Source: Aquabacterium sp. (GTDB lineage Bacteria > Pseudomonadota > Gammaproteobacteria > Burkholderiales > Burkholderiaceae_C). From it: 64,000 nucleotides of DNA. The stretch is from positions 1 to 64,000 of the forward strand of contig NZ_JACRAH010000001.1 in NCBI RefSeq assembly GCF_016234775.1, in the 5' to 3' direction. A program made the translations under genes and the position numbers. Positions 1 through 9,169 of the stretch are shown here, piece after piece. Positions within the stretch are counted from its first letter, which is position 1. Each line of letters begins with the position of its first letter. Under the pieces are notes generated by a model that was given only the letters and a program-made list of their open reading frames with translations, was not told the origin of the DNA and made no database searches.

Positions 1-1499
1 TGGTCCTGAACCTGGACAACTGCATTGGTTGCCACACCTGCTCGGTGACCTGCAAGAACGTCTGGACCAGCCGCCCCGGCGTCGAGTACGCCTGGTTCAA
101 CAACGTCGAAACCAAGCCCGGTATTGGTTATCCCAAGGAATGGGAAAACCAGGACAAGTGGAACGGTGGCTGGGTCCGCAAGGGCAACGGCAAGATCGAG
201 CCGCGGCAAGGTGGCAAGCTCAGCCTGCTGATGAAGATCTTCGCCAACCCGAACCTGCCGCAGATCGACGACTACTACGAGCCTTTCACCTTCGACTACG
301 ATCACCTGCAATCGGCGCCGAAGTCCAAGGCACCGCCCACGGCCCGCCCACGCAGCCTGATCACCGGCAAGCGCATGGAGAAGATCGAGTGGGGCCCCAA
401 CTGGGAGGAAATCCTGGGTGGCGAGTTCAGCAAGCGCAGCAAGGACAAGAACTTCGACGATATCCAGAAGGATATCTACGGCCAGTTCGAAAACACCTTC
501 ATGATGTACTTGCCTCGCCTGTGCGAGCACTGCCTGAACCCCGCTTGCGTGGCATCGTGCCCATCGGGCTCGATCTACAAGCGCGAAGAAGACGGCATCG
601 TGCTGATCGACCAGGACAAGTGCCGCGGCTGGCGCATGTGCGTTTCCGGCTGCCCTTACAAGAAGATCTATTACAACTGGCAGTCCGGCAAGGCCGAGAA
701 GTGCATCTTCTGCTACCCGCGCATTGAAGCGGGCCAGCCGACGGTGTGCTCCGAGACCTGTGTGGGCCGCATCCGTTATCTGGGCGTGCTGCTGTATGAC
801 GCTGATCAGATCCAGGCTGCCGCCAGCGTGGAGCATGACCGCGATCTGTACCAGGCGCAGCTTGATCTGTTCCTGGACCCCAACGATCCCAAGGTGATCG
901 AGCAGGCCCGCAAGGACGGCATCCCTGAAGCCTGGCTGGTGGCTGCCCGCAACAGCCCGGTCTACAAGATGGCCGTGGACTGGAAGGTCGCGCTGCCACT
1001 GCATCCCGAGTACCGCACGCTGCCCATGGTCTGGTACGTGCCGCCGCTGTCGCCCATTCAGGCTGCCGCCAATACCGGCAACCTGGGCATCAATGGCGAA
1101 ATCCCGGATGTCAACCAGTTGCGCATCCCGGTCAAGTACCTGGCCAACCTGCTGACTGCCGGCGACACCATGCCCGTGACCCGCGCGCTGGAGCGCATGC
1201 TGGCCATGCGTGGCTATATGCGGGGCAAGCACGTGGACGGCGTCGAGAACAAGCGTGTGCTGGATCAGGTCGGCCTGGACAAGCACACGGTGGAAGACAT
1301 GTACCACGTGATGGCGATTGCCAACTACGAAGACCGCTTCGTGATCCCGTCGGCACACCGCGAGTACGCGGAAAACACCTTTGACATGAAGGGCGGCTGC
1401 GGCTTCACCTTCGGCAACGGGTGTTCGGATGGCGCCACCGATGGCAGCCTGTTTGGCGCGAAGAAGAAGCGCACCATTCCCATCAAGTCGGAGATCTGA
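1..1499 (+). CDS. narH: Respiratory nitrate reductase beta subunit NarH (5' partial)
   Basis: Iron-sulfur electron-transfer subunit of the membrane-bound cytoplasmic-facing nitrate reductase NarGHI; it relays electrons from the haem subunit NarI to the molybdenum subunit NarG. The reading frame is open from base 3; comparison with the family suggests only about eight N-terminal residues are missing. Visible are the first ferredoxin-type cluster motif (CIGCHTCSVTC), the central CEHCLNPACVASC block and the CRGWRMCVSGC block. In the last, a Trp replaces one Cys, as in known NarH proteins, where it marks the [3Fe-4S] cluster. About 498 residues are present, so the subunit is near full length. narJ starts two bases after the stop. 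narG must lie immediately left of the window. Confidence 0.97.
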   Translation, partial: VLNLDNCIGCHTCSVTCKNVWTSRPGVEYAWFNNVETKPGIGYPKEWENQDKWNGGWVRKGNGKIEPRQGGKLSLLMKIFANPNLPQIDDYYEPFTFDYDHLQSAPKSKAPPTARPRSLITGKRMEKIEWGPNWEEILGGEFSKRSKDKNFDDIQKDIYGQFENTFMMYLPRLCEHCLNPACVASCPSGSIYKREEDGIVLIDQDKCRGWRMCVSGCPYKKIYYNWQSGKAEKCIFCYPRIEAGQPTVCSETCVGRIRYLGVLLYDADQIQAAASVEHDRDLYQAQLDLFLDPNDPKVIEQARKDGIPEAWLVAARNSPVYKMAVDWKVALPLHPEYRTLPMVWYVPPLSPIQAAANTGNLGINGEIPDVNQLRIPVKYLANLLTAGDTMPVTRALERMLAMRGYMRGKHVDGVENKRVLDQVGLDKHTVEDMYHVMAIANYEDRFVIPSAHREYAENTFDMKGGCGFTFGNGCSDGATDGSLFGAKKKRTIPIKSEI

Positions 1500-1501
1500 G
1501 C

Positions 1502-2224
1502 ATGAGCGCCATCACCAAATGGAAGGCTGGCGTCACGCCGGTCTACAGCCTGCGGGCCCTGGCCCGTCTGCTGAGCTATCCGGATGCCGCGTTGCGTGAC
1601 TCGGTGCCGGATCTGCAGCAAGTGCTCGTCGGCGAGGCAGCGGTCAATGATGGCCGTTTGCGCGGCCTGAGCATGCTGCTGGGGTCCCTGGTCGATCAGG
1701 ACGTCATGGAAGTGGAAGAGGCCTATGTCGAGCTGTTCGACCGTGGTCGTGCCACTTCGCTGCATTTGTTCGAGCATGTGCACGGCGATTCCCGTGATCG
1801 CGGTCCGGCCATGATCGATCTGGTCAAGACTTACGAGCAGGCCGGCATGCTGCTGGACCCAGACAAGGTCGGCGGCGAGTTGCCTGACTATCTGCCCGTG
1901 GTGCTGGAGTTCATCTCCACCTTGCCGGCGGCGCAGATGCGCGACTTCATCGGTGAAATCGCCCACATTCTCAATGCCGTTCACACGGCGCTGATCAAGC
2001 GCAGGAGCTTGTATGCGCATGTGCTGGCGGCCGTCCTGGAGATCGGTCAGCAAGCGGTCGAGGCCGTGGCCCTGCCCGAGGAAGAGGACATGGACGCCAG
2101 CTGGGCAGAGCCCGAGGCCTTTGCAGGTTGCAGCTCCAAAGGCCAGCAAAGCCCGAACCAGCCCCAACCCATCCAGATCGTGCGCCGTAGCGCATCGACC
2201 ACCCAACGAGGAGCATCAGCATGA
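1502..2224 (+). CDS. narJ: Nitrate reductase maturation chaperone NarJ
   Basis: 240-residue cytoplasmic chaperone that holds apo-NarGH until the molybdenum cofactor and iron-sulfur clusters are inserted; it is not part of the final enzyme. The family is recognised from position in the operon, size and the EEAYVELFDRGRATSLHLFEH segment, typical of TorD/NarJ chaperones. I chose the ATG two bases after the narH stop; an upstream in-frame ATG at 1421 would lie inside narH. The C-terminal 50 residues are low-complexity and poorly conserved in the family. The stop overlaps the narI start (ATGA), so translation is likely coupled. Confidence 0.95.
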   Translation: MSAITKWKAGVTPVYSLRALARLLSYPDAALRDSVPDLQQVLVGEAAVNDGRLRGLSMLLGSLVDQDVMEVEEAYVELFDRGRATSLHLFEHVHGDSRDRGPAMIDLVKTYEQAGMLLDPDKVGGELPDYLPVVLEFISTLPAAQMRDFIGEIAHILNAVHTALIKRRSLYAHVLAAVLEIGQQAVEAVALPEEEDMDASWAEPEAFAGCSSKGQQSPNQPQPIQIVRRSASTTQRGASA

Positions 2225-2916
2225 GCCTCTCTCATCAATTTGTTTTTGGCATCTATCCCTATATCTGTGGCGCGCTCTTCCTGCTTGGTAGCCTGATCAG
2301 ATTCGACCGCGACCAGTACACCTGGCGCAGCGAGTCCAGCCAGATGCTGGCCACCGGTACCCTGAGGGTAGGCTCCAACCTGTTCCACCTGGGCATCATC
2401 GGCCTGTTCTTTGGCCACTTCTTCGGCATGCTGACGCCGCCCGAGATCATCCACGCCCTGGGCGTGACGGCCTCTCAAAAGCAGATGCTGGCCGTGATCG
2501 CCGGCGGCACGCTGGGCGGCATCGGCCTGATCGGCTTGTTGCTGCTGATCCACCGCCGCCTGAGCAACGAGCGCGTGCGCGCCACCTCGCGTGGCCGTGA
2601 CTTCCTCGTGCTGTTCTGGATTCTGGCGACACTGCTGCTGGGCTTGTCCACCGTGCCCTTGTCTCTTGAGCACAGCGATGGCGGCACCATGCTCAAGTTG
2701 ATGTCCTGGGCCCAGCATCTGGTGACCTTCCGTGGCGATGCAGCGGGCTTTATCACCGATGTGTCCATGGTCTTCAAGGTGCACATGTTCATGGGCATGA
2801 GCCTGTTCGCCATCTTCCCCTTCACCCGTCTGGTGCATGCGTGGAGTGGTTTTGCCTCGGTGGGTTACCTGGTCCGCCCATGGCAGGTGGTGCGCAGCCG
2901 CAAGATCGGCCTGTAA
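2221..2916 (+). CDS. narI: Respiratory nitrate reductase gamma subunit NarI (haem b)
   Basis: 231-residue integral membrane quinol oxidase subunit that anchors NarGH and carries two b-type haems. About five hydrophobic helices can be seen. Four histidines, H56, H66, H188 and H206, fall at almost the same positions as the four haem ligands of E. coli NarI, in contexts NLFHLG, GHFFGM, FKVHMF and RLVHAWSG. It overlaps narJ by four bases and is followed ten bases after its stop by the isomerase gene. Length agrees with the family (about 225 residues). Confidence 0.96.
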   Translation: MSLSHQFVFGIYPYICGALFLLGSLIRFDRDQYTWRSESSQMLATGTLRVGSNLFHLGIIGLFFGHFFGMLTPPEIIHALGVTASQKQMLAVIAGGTLGGIGLIGLLLLIHRRLSNERVRATSRGRDFLVLFWILATLLLGLSTVPLSLEHSDGGTMLKLMSWAQHLVTFRGDAAGFITDVSMVFKVHMFMGMSLFAIFPFTRLVHAWSGFASVGYLVRPWQVVRSRKIGL

Positions 2917-2926
2917 GGAGACACGC

Positions 2927-3715
2927 ATGCAAGTTGCTGAACTCACCATGCCCGCAGCACTGCGCGTGGGCGACGTGGTCCTGGCGGATGCGTCCGAGTT
3001 GCTGACCGATACCGATCGCCGCCAGCGCGCCAGCCTGGAGTTGCTGCGTCAGGCTTCGATCGAAGCCGGCTTGCTGGCCGAGGACGACCCGGCTCCGGAA
3101 GCGGGCGTCATCAGCGAAGCCGCTGCCGAAGCCATCGACCAGTACCTGCTGCAACAACTGCGCGTGCCTGAGCCTGATGAGGCGGCCTGCCGCCGTCACC
3201 ACGCCGCGCACGCCGCGCAGTACGCCATCGGTGAGCGCGTTCAGGCCCGACACATTCTGTTTGCCGTGACGCCCGGCGTGGACGTGCAGGCCTTGCGCCT
3301 GCGCGCCGAGCAGGCCTTGCTGGAAGTGCGCGCCGATCCCAACCGCTTTGGCGAGACGGCCCGCCAGTTGTCCAACTGCCCCAGCAGCGCGCAAGGTGGC
3401 GATCTGGGTTGGCTCAACGCGCCCGATTGCGCGCCGGAGTTCGCCAAGGAGCTCTTCGGCCAGACTGAGGGCACGGCCAATGTCGGTGTCTTGCCCCGCC
3501 TGGTGCACAGCCGCTTTGGCCTGCATGTGGTGGAAGTGCTGGCGCGGGACCCAGGTCAAGCCCAAGCCTATGAGGCCGTGAGCGAAGCCGTGGCGCAATC
3601 CCTTCGTCAACAAGCCTGGATCACGGCCTTGCGCCAGACCATGCGCGTGCTGGCCTCGCGCTGGGAAGTGCAGGGTGTCGATCTGGACGCAGCGGACTCC
3701 CCACTGGTACAGTAA
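2927..3715 (+). CDS. Parvulin-type peptidyl-prolyl isomerase of the nar operon
   Basis: 262 residues, no signal peptide, so probably cytoplasmic. A PpiC/parvulin domain spans roughly residues 105-215, beginning at the RHILFAV strand and including the GGDLGWL and HSRFGLHVVEVL signatures of rotamases; the N-terminal third is a helical region as in NifM-like proteins. An AAGGAG ribosome site ends six bases before the ATG at 2927. A PpiC gene at the end of narGHJI occurs in other denitrifiers, and the inferred role is folding or maturation of the nitrate reductase; the substrate is unknown. The next gene starts six bases downstream. Confidence 0.88.
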   Translation: MQVAELTMPAALRVGDVVLADASELLTDTDRRQRASLELLRQASIEAGLLAEDDPAPEAGVISEAAAEAIDQYLLQQLRVPEPDEAACRRHHAAHAAQYAIGERVQARHILFAVTPGVDVQALRLRAEQALLEVRADPNRFGETARQLSNCPSSAQGGDLGWLNAPDCAPEFAKELFGQTEGTANVGVLPRLVHSRFGLHVVEVLARDPGQAQAYEAVSEAVAQSLRQQAWITALRQTMRVLASRWEVQGVDLDAADSPLVQ

Positions 3716-3721
3716 ACGTCC

Positions 3722-4429
3722 ATGGACGACCACTTATTGGAGCGCCTGCGGCGCTTCCATAACGACTACTTCCCGGACTACAAGGACAAGTTCCAGCGCT
3801 TGGTGGAACAAGGCCAGCACCCGACCATCCTGTTCGTCGGGTGCTCTGACTCCCGGCTCGTGCCCTATATGTTGACGGGCACCGGGCCCGGCGAGTTGTT
3901 CATCGTGCGCAATGTGGGGGCCCTGGTGCCGCCTTACAACGGCCTGCATGGCCTGCATGGCACGGCTGCCGCCATTGAGTACGCGGTGCTCAATCTGCAT
4001 GTGAGCCACATCATCGTGTGCGGCCATTCTCATTGCGGTGCCATGAAGGCGCTGTATGAAGAGATCTCGCCCGAGGCCAAGAACCTGCAGGCCTGGCTAG
4101 ACCTGGCCCGCGAGGCGGCCTTGCCGGTGCAGGTATCCGAAGAGGCTTTGCGCCGTACCGAGCAGCGCTCCGTCGTGCTGCAACTGGAGCGCCTGATGGA
4201 CTACCCCATGGTGCGCCAGCGCGTCGAGCGGCGCCAGATCTCGCTGCACGGTTGGCACTACGTGATCGAAGAGGGCGAGGTCTACGTTTTTGACGTCAAG
4301 TCTGGCCGCTTTGTGCCAGCCTCGCACGCGGAGCACAGTGGAACGGGGCCGTACCATGATGTCGATCCAGACAATGGGTCCATCTTCAATGAGGTGGATG
4401 CCTCTTGGTACCCGGGGGGCAACTCCTGA
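3722..4429 (+). CDS. Beta-class carbonic anhydrase
   Basis: 235-residue zinc enzyme interconverting CO2 and bicarbonate. The beta-class zinc ligands are plain: C41 and D43 with R45 in CSDSR, and H102 and C105 in CGHSHCG. The GTAAAIEYAV helix and the C-terminal GWHYVIEEGEVYVFD segment fit the Can/CynT family. It sits six bases after the parvulin gene with no obvious Shine-Dalgarno site, so it is probably translated by coupling at the end of the nar operon. A rho-independent terminator follows. A link to nitrate respiration (CO2/bicarbonate or pH balance) is inference only. Confidence 0.93.
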   Translation: MDDHLLERLRRFHNDYFPDYKDKFQRLVEQGQHPTILFVGCSDSRLVPYMLTGTGPGELFIVRNVGALVPPYNGLHGLHGTAAAIEYAVLNLHVSHIIVCGHSHCGAMKALYEEISPEAKNLQAWLDLAREAALPVQVSEEALRRTEQRSVVLQLERLMDYPMVRQRVERRQISLHGWHYVIEEGEVYVFDVKSGRFVPASHAEHSGTGPYHDVDPDNGSIFNEVDASWYPGGNS

Positions 4430-4457
4430 CAAATGGTTTTGTCAGGTCTTCCCACCC

Positions 4458-4495
4458 AGCCCCGCAGCGATGCCCTCGACGCGGGGCTTTTTGTT
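4458..4495 (+). terminator. Rho-independent terminator after the nar operon
   Basis: An 8-bp perfect inverted repeat, AGCCCCGC at 4458-4465 and GCGGGGCT at 4481-4488, is followed by TTTTTGTT. It lies 29 bases after the carbonic anhydrase stop and 140 bases before dnr1, separating the two transcription units. Confidence 0.8.
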
Positions 4496-4560
4496 GCCCG
4501 AACGCACCGCATCGTCCGAAAGAACGATGCCAATTACCCCAGTAGATCTGTTGGGCATAT

Positions 4561-4602
4561 TTGCGCCTCATCAAATCCATGCTTGGCGCGGGTGCTCAGA
4601 AT
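4561..4602 (+). promoter_or_regulatory. Fnr/Dnr-type box and promoter of dnr1
   Basis: TTGCGCCTCATCAA (4561-4574) matches the 5-4-5 layout of Fnr-family sites with one TTGCG and one ATCAA half. The centre is 4567.5. A CAGAAT hexamer at 4597-4602 lies at the spacing expected of a class II activated promoter (box centred at -41.5, start near 4609). The same hexamer at the same distance is found in front of dnr2. No good -35 is present, as expected for an activator-dependent promoter. Confidence 0.65.
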
Positions 4603-4634
4603 GAATTCAGGTTCATGCGATCACGAGGAGCAAC

Positions 4635-5333
4635 ATGATGGGTTCGCGCAGACTGAATGTGGTGTCCTACCTGGGCAGTCAGCCCTTGTTCAAGGACATG
4701 TCCGCGCCAGAGTTGGCGCGCATTGCCGCGGCTTCCACCGTCAGGCGTTTGTCGCGGGGTGAGGAGTTGTTTCACGCCGGGCAGTCCTGCGAGGGGCTGT
4801 ATCTGGTCATTGACGGCTTGATCAAGCTGTTTGCCAAGGTCCCCAGCGGGCACGAAAAGGTGATGGAGGTCATCGGGGCGGGGGGCTGTGTGTCGGAGTC
4901 GCTGATGTTCAGCGATGGGGCGCACAGCGTGAACGCCAGCGTGCTGTTCGATGTGCAGTTGCTGGTAGTGCCCAAGGATGTGCTGGTCCATGAGATCGAG
5001 CACAACGCGGGACTGGCCATGCGCATGCTCACGGGGCTGTCTCGGCGCATGAATGGCCTGGTCAAGGACATCGAGGCGGTGACCCTGCATTCCGGTGTCA
5101 AGCGGGTGGTGGACTACCTGCTGCATTCGCCCGTGGTGGGTGAGGCGCACAACACAGAGCAGGATGTGACCGTCTCGCTGCCGGCCAGCAAGGGCACGAT
5201 TGCGTCCTTGTTGTCGGTCACGCCCGAGCACTTTTCGCGCATCCTGCATGACCTGCAGGCCAATGGCCTGATCTCGGTCGAGCGTCGGCACATCCACATC
5301 CTGGACGCGCAGCGCCTGGCCAGCTACGCCTGA
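4635..5333 (+). CDS. dnr: Crp/Fnr-family regulator, Dnr/Nnr type (first copy)
   Basis: 232-residue transcription factor with a cyclic-nucleotide-like sensor domain (about 10-130), a dimerisation helix and a C-terminal winged helix. Recognition-helix region is SVTPEHFSRILHDL. There is no N-terminal Cys cluster of the Fnr type, so it should not bind the oxygen-labile [4Fe-4S] cluster; Dnr proteins instead use haem to sense NO. GAGGAG at 4625-4630 precedes two adjacent ATGs (4635 and 4638), either of which could serve. The neighbours, norCB downstream and nar upstream, support a role as NO-responsive activator of denitrification. It is paralogous to the gene at 16739. Confidence 0.9.
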   Translation: MMGSRRLNVVSYLGSQPLFKDMSAPELARIAAASTVRRLSRGEELFHAGQSCEGLYLVIDGLIKLFAKVPSGHEKVMEVIGAGGCVSESLMFSDGAHSVNASVLFDVQLLVVPKDVLVHEIEHNAGLAMRMLTGLSRRMNGLVKDIEAVTLHSGVKRVVDYLLHSPVVGEAHNTEQDVTVSLPASKGTIASLLSVTPEHFSRILHDLQANGLISVERRHIHILDAQRLASYA

Positions 5334-5354
5334 GGCATCCGTCAGAAGAACGAT

Positions 5355-5390
5355 ACGGGGCTTGTGGCTGTGGTCAAAGCCCCGTTTCTT
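5355..5390 (+). terminator. Rho-independent terminator after dnr1
   Basis: ACGGGGCTT (5355-5363) pairs with AAGCCCCGT (5377-5385), followed by TTCTT. It ends where the norC regulatory box begins. Confidence 0.7.
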
Positions 5391-5430
5391 GAACCGCTTC
5401 AAGGAAAACAAGCTTTTCGAGCCCTAGTCT
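5389..5430 (+). promoter_or_regulatory. Dnr-type box and promoter of norCBQD
   Basis: TTGAACCGCTTCAA (5389-5402) is a perfect 5-4-5 palindrome; with flanking C and G it reads CTTGAA-N4-TTCAAG, exactly the half-sites found upstream of nirS. TAGTCT at 5425-5430 stands at the same distance from the box centre as the -10 elements of dnr1 and dnr2. The norC AAGGAG ribosome site is at 5450-5455. Confidence 0.72.
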
Positions 5431-5461
5431 CAGGCTGTCCCTTGACAAGAAGGAGAATGGT

Positions 5462-5899
5462 ATGACCCAGGGCAAGCAGGGCGGCTTCACCAAGCAGGCC
5501 GCCCGCAATATCTTTTATGGCGGCACCGTGTTCTTTGTGCTGCTGTTTGCGGCCATTATTTTTGACTCGGAGCGCAAGATACCGCAGCGCTCCAACGCGC
5601 AGAACATCACCGAGTCGGTCGTGCGTGGCAAACACATCTGGGAAACGCGCAACTGCATCGGCTGCCACACCTTGCTGGGCGAGGGTGCCTACTTCGCGCC
5701 GGAGTTGGGCAATGTCTACAAGCGCCGTGGCCCTGAATTCATCAAGGCCTGGATCAAGGGGCAGCCCACTGGCGCGCCCGGCCGCAGGCAAATGCCGCAG
5801 TTCGACCTCAATGACCAACAACTCGATGACATGGTTGAGTTCCTCAAGTGGACCAGCGAAATCAATACCGAGAAGTGGCCCCCCAACATCGAAGGTTGA
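5462..5899 (+). CDS. norC: Nitric oxide reductase cytochrome c subunit NorC
   Basis: 145-residue membrane-anchored c-type cytochrome that feeds electrons to NorB. One N-terminal transmembrane helix (about 17-34), then the haem motif C65-I-G-C68-H69, and a likely axial ligand M111 in RRQMPQF. The ELGNVYKRRGPEFI segment is characteristic of NorC. AAGGAG lies six bases before the ATG. norB follows 18 bases later. Confidence 0.96.
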   Translation: MTQGKQGGFTKQAARNIFYGGTVFFVLLFAAIIFDSERKIPQRSNAQNITESVVRGKHIWETRNCIGCHTLLGEGAYFAPELGNVYKRRGPEFIKAWIKGQPTGAPGRRQMPQFDLNDQQLDDMVEFLKWTSEINTEKWPPNIEG

Positions 5900-7348
<1,449 letters not shown>

Positions 7349-7380
7349 ACAGGCCAACCCGTCTGCTTTCAGAGATCAGC

Positions 7381-8202
7381 ATGGACATGCTCAGTGCCAG
7401 GCAACTGGCGGGCGCACCCGGTGGTGTGCCCCACTACATCCCTCAGGCGCAGGAATGCGCGCTGTTCGAGCACGCCTGGCGCTGCCAGCTGCCTTTGCTG
7501 ATCAAGGGGCCGACGGGTTGTGGCAAAACCCGTTTTGTTGAACACATGGCTGCCCGTCTGGGGCGGTCGCTTATTACCGTGTCCTGCCACGATGACCTGA
7601 GTGCGGCCGATCTCGTTGGCCGGCACCTCATCGGGCAGGGCAATACCGTCTGGCAGGATGGCCCTTTGGCGCGCGCTGTGCGCGAAGGTGCCATCTGCTA
7701 TCTGGACGAAGTGGTCGAGGCCCGCAAGGACACGACCGTGGTCATGCACCCGCTGGCCGATGACCGGCGCGTGCTGCCCATTGAGCGGACGGGCGAGTTG
7801 CTGATCGCTCCGCCTGAATTCATGCTGGTGGTGTCCTACAACCCCGGCTACCAGAACCTGCTCAAGGCGCTCAAGCCCAGTACGCGTCAGCGCTTCGTGG
7901 CCTTGTCGTTCGGCTACCCGCAAAGCGCGGTCGAGCAGGACATCGTGCGCAGCGAATCGGGCGTCAATGCCGATGTGGCTGCCGGCCTGGTCAGGCTGGC
8001 GCAGGCCCTGCGGCGTGTGACGGACCATGATCTGGAAGAAACCGCGAGCACGCGTTTGCTGGTCATGGCCGCTCGCCTGATCTCCGCCGGCATGGACGTC
8101 GAGATGGCCTGCCGCGCAGCCGTGGTTGACGCGCTGACCGATGACACCGATACCGCGGCAGCCCTGATGGAGATTGTCCGTGGCGTCTTTGACAGCCCCT
8201 GA
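7381..8202 (+). CDS. norQ: Nor activation AAA+ ATPase NorQ (MoxR/CbbQ type)
   Basis: 273 residues. Walker A GPTGCGKT at 43-50, Walker B ICYLDE at about 105-110, and the sensor 1 region VVSYNPGYQ show a MoxR-family ATPase. NorQ acts with the VWA-domain protein NorD to insert or activate the NorB metal centre (known for Paracoccus and CbbQ/CbbO homologues). The gene overlaps the next reading frame, so translation is coupled. Confidence 0.93.
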   Translation: MDMLSARQLAGAPGGVPHYIPQAQECALFEHAWRCQLPLLIKGPTGCGKTRFVEHMAARLGRSLITVSCHDDLSAADLVGRHLIGQGNTVWQDGPLARAVREGAICYLDEVVEARKDTTVVMHPLADDRRVLPIERTGELLIAPPEFMLVVSYNPGYQNLLKALKPSTRQRFVALSFGYPQSAVEQDIVRSESGVNADVAAGLVRLAQALRRVTDHDLEETASTRLLVMAARLISAGMDVEMACRAAVVDALTDDTDTAAALMEIVRGVFDSP

Positions 8203-9169
8203 GCTGCAAAGCAGGCGGCTGCGTTGGCAGGTGGGCTTTTTTGCTTTTTTCCTGCTGGCCCCGGTGCTCAACCTGTTTCGGTTTGACCTGACACAGACCC
8301 AGTTGTGGGTGCTGGGCTTCAAGTGGTCACTGGGCATTGACGCACTGATGAGGGGTGAGATCTCGGCCACGCAAGCAGGGCTCAGCCTGCTGTGGCGCGG
8401 TCTCTTGCCCATCGTGCTGATCGTGGGGGCGTTTTTCACTGTGGCGTGGCGCTATGGGCGTCTGTACTGCGGCTGGTTGTGCCCGCACTTTTCTGCGGTG
8501 GAGTTGCTCAACAAGGCGCTGCACCGCGCGATCGGCAAGTTCAGCCTGTGGGACAAGCATGTGACCCGACGGCGCAACAGCGTGGGCGCGTTCATCCAGC
8601 CCCGCAAGGCCTGGTGGCCGGTGTTTCTCGCCCTCAGCCTGGCGCTGGGCTTCACCTGGGCGATCACCTTGCTGAGCTACCTCTTGCCGCCGCGGCAGAT
8701 CTGGTCGCACCTGCTGCATGGTGGGTTGACACCGGGCGAGGCCCGCTTTCTGTGGATCGGCACCGCCGTCTTCACGGCCGAGTTCGTGTTGGCCCGGCAC
8801 TTGTTCTGCCGGTTCGGCTGCGCGGTGGGCCTGTTCCAGAGCCTGGTCTGGATGGCCAACCCCAAAGGCATGGTGGTGTCCTTCCGGCGCGAACGGGCGC
8901 GCGAGTGCCGAAGCTGCGACGCGCCACTGGGCTCGGCCTGCGACAACGCCTGCCCCATGCGCCTGCACCCGCGCGACATCAAGCGCATGATGTTTTCATG
9001 CGTGCAGTGCGGCCAATGCCTGAGCCAGTGTGATCGCTCCCAAGGTGCTCAGGATCGCAGCCCGGTGCTGAATTGGGCCGTGGGGGTGGATGCCGTGCGC
9101 GAAACCTTGAGGCAGAAGAAGGCCGAACAGGCTGCACAGGTCAAACAGGCCACCAAGGAGGTGTGCTGA
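8174..9169 (+). CDS. NosR/NapH/CcoG-like membrane polyferredoxin inserted between norQ and norD
   Basis: Up to 331 residues; the start is uncertain, with TTG at 8174, GTG at 8180 or TTG at 8189, all inside the end of norQ. Five or six hydrophobic helices can be seen (about 20-40, 70-90, 145-170, 190-215). Two CxxxCP-like loops, CGWLCPHF and CRFGCAVGLF, resemble those of NosR/NapH. The C-terminus carries two ferredoxin-like clusters, CRSCDAPLGSACDNACP and CVQCGQCLSQC. Such proteins move electrons across the membrane or assist metal-site assembly (CcoG reduces copper). Its location inside norQD suggests maturation or redox priming of NorB; the function is inferred, not established. Confidence 0.85.
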   Translation: MSVASLTAPELQSRRLRWQVGFFAFFLLAPVLNLFRFDLTQTQLWVLGFKWSLGIDALMRGEISATQAGLSLLWRGLLPIVLIVGAFFTVAWRYGRLYCGWLCPHFSAVELLNKALHRAIGKFSLWDKHVTRRRNSVGAFIQPRKAWWPVFLALSLALGFTWAITLLSYLLPPRQIWSHLLHGGLTPGEARFLWIGTAVFTAEFVLARHLFCRFGCAVGLFQSLVWMANPKGMVVSFRRERARECRSCDAPLGSACDNACPMRLHPRDIKRMMFSCVQCGQCLSQCDRSQGAQDRSPVLNWAVGVDAVRETLRQKKAEQAAQVKQATKEVC

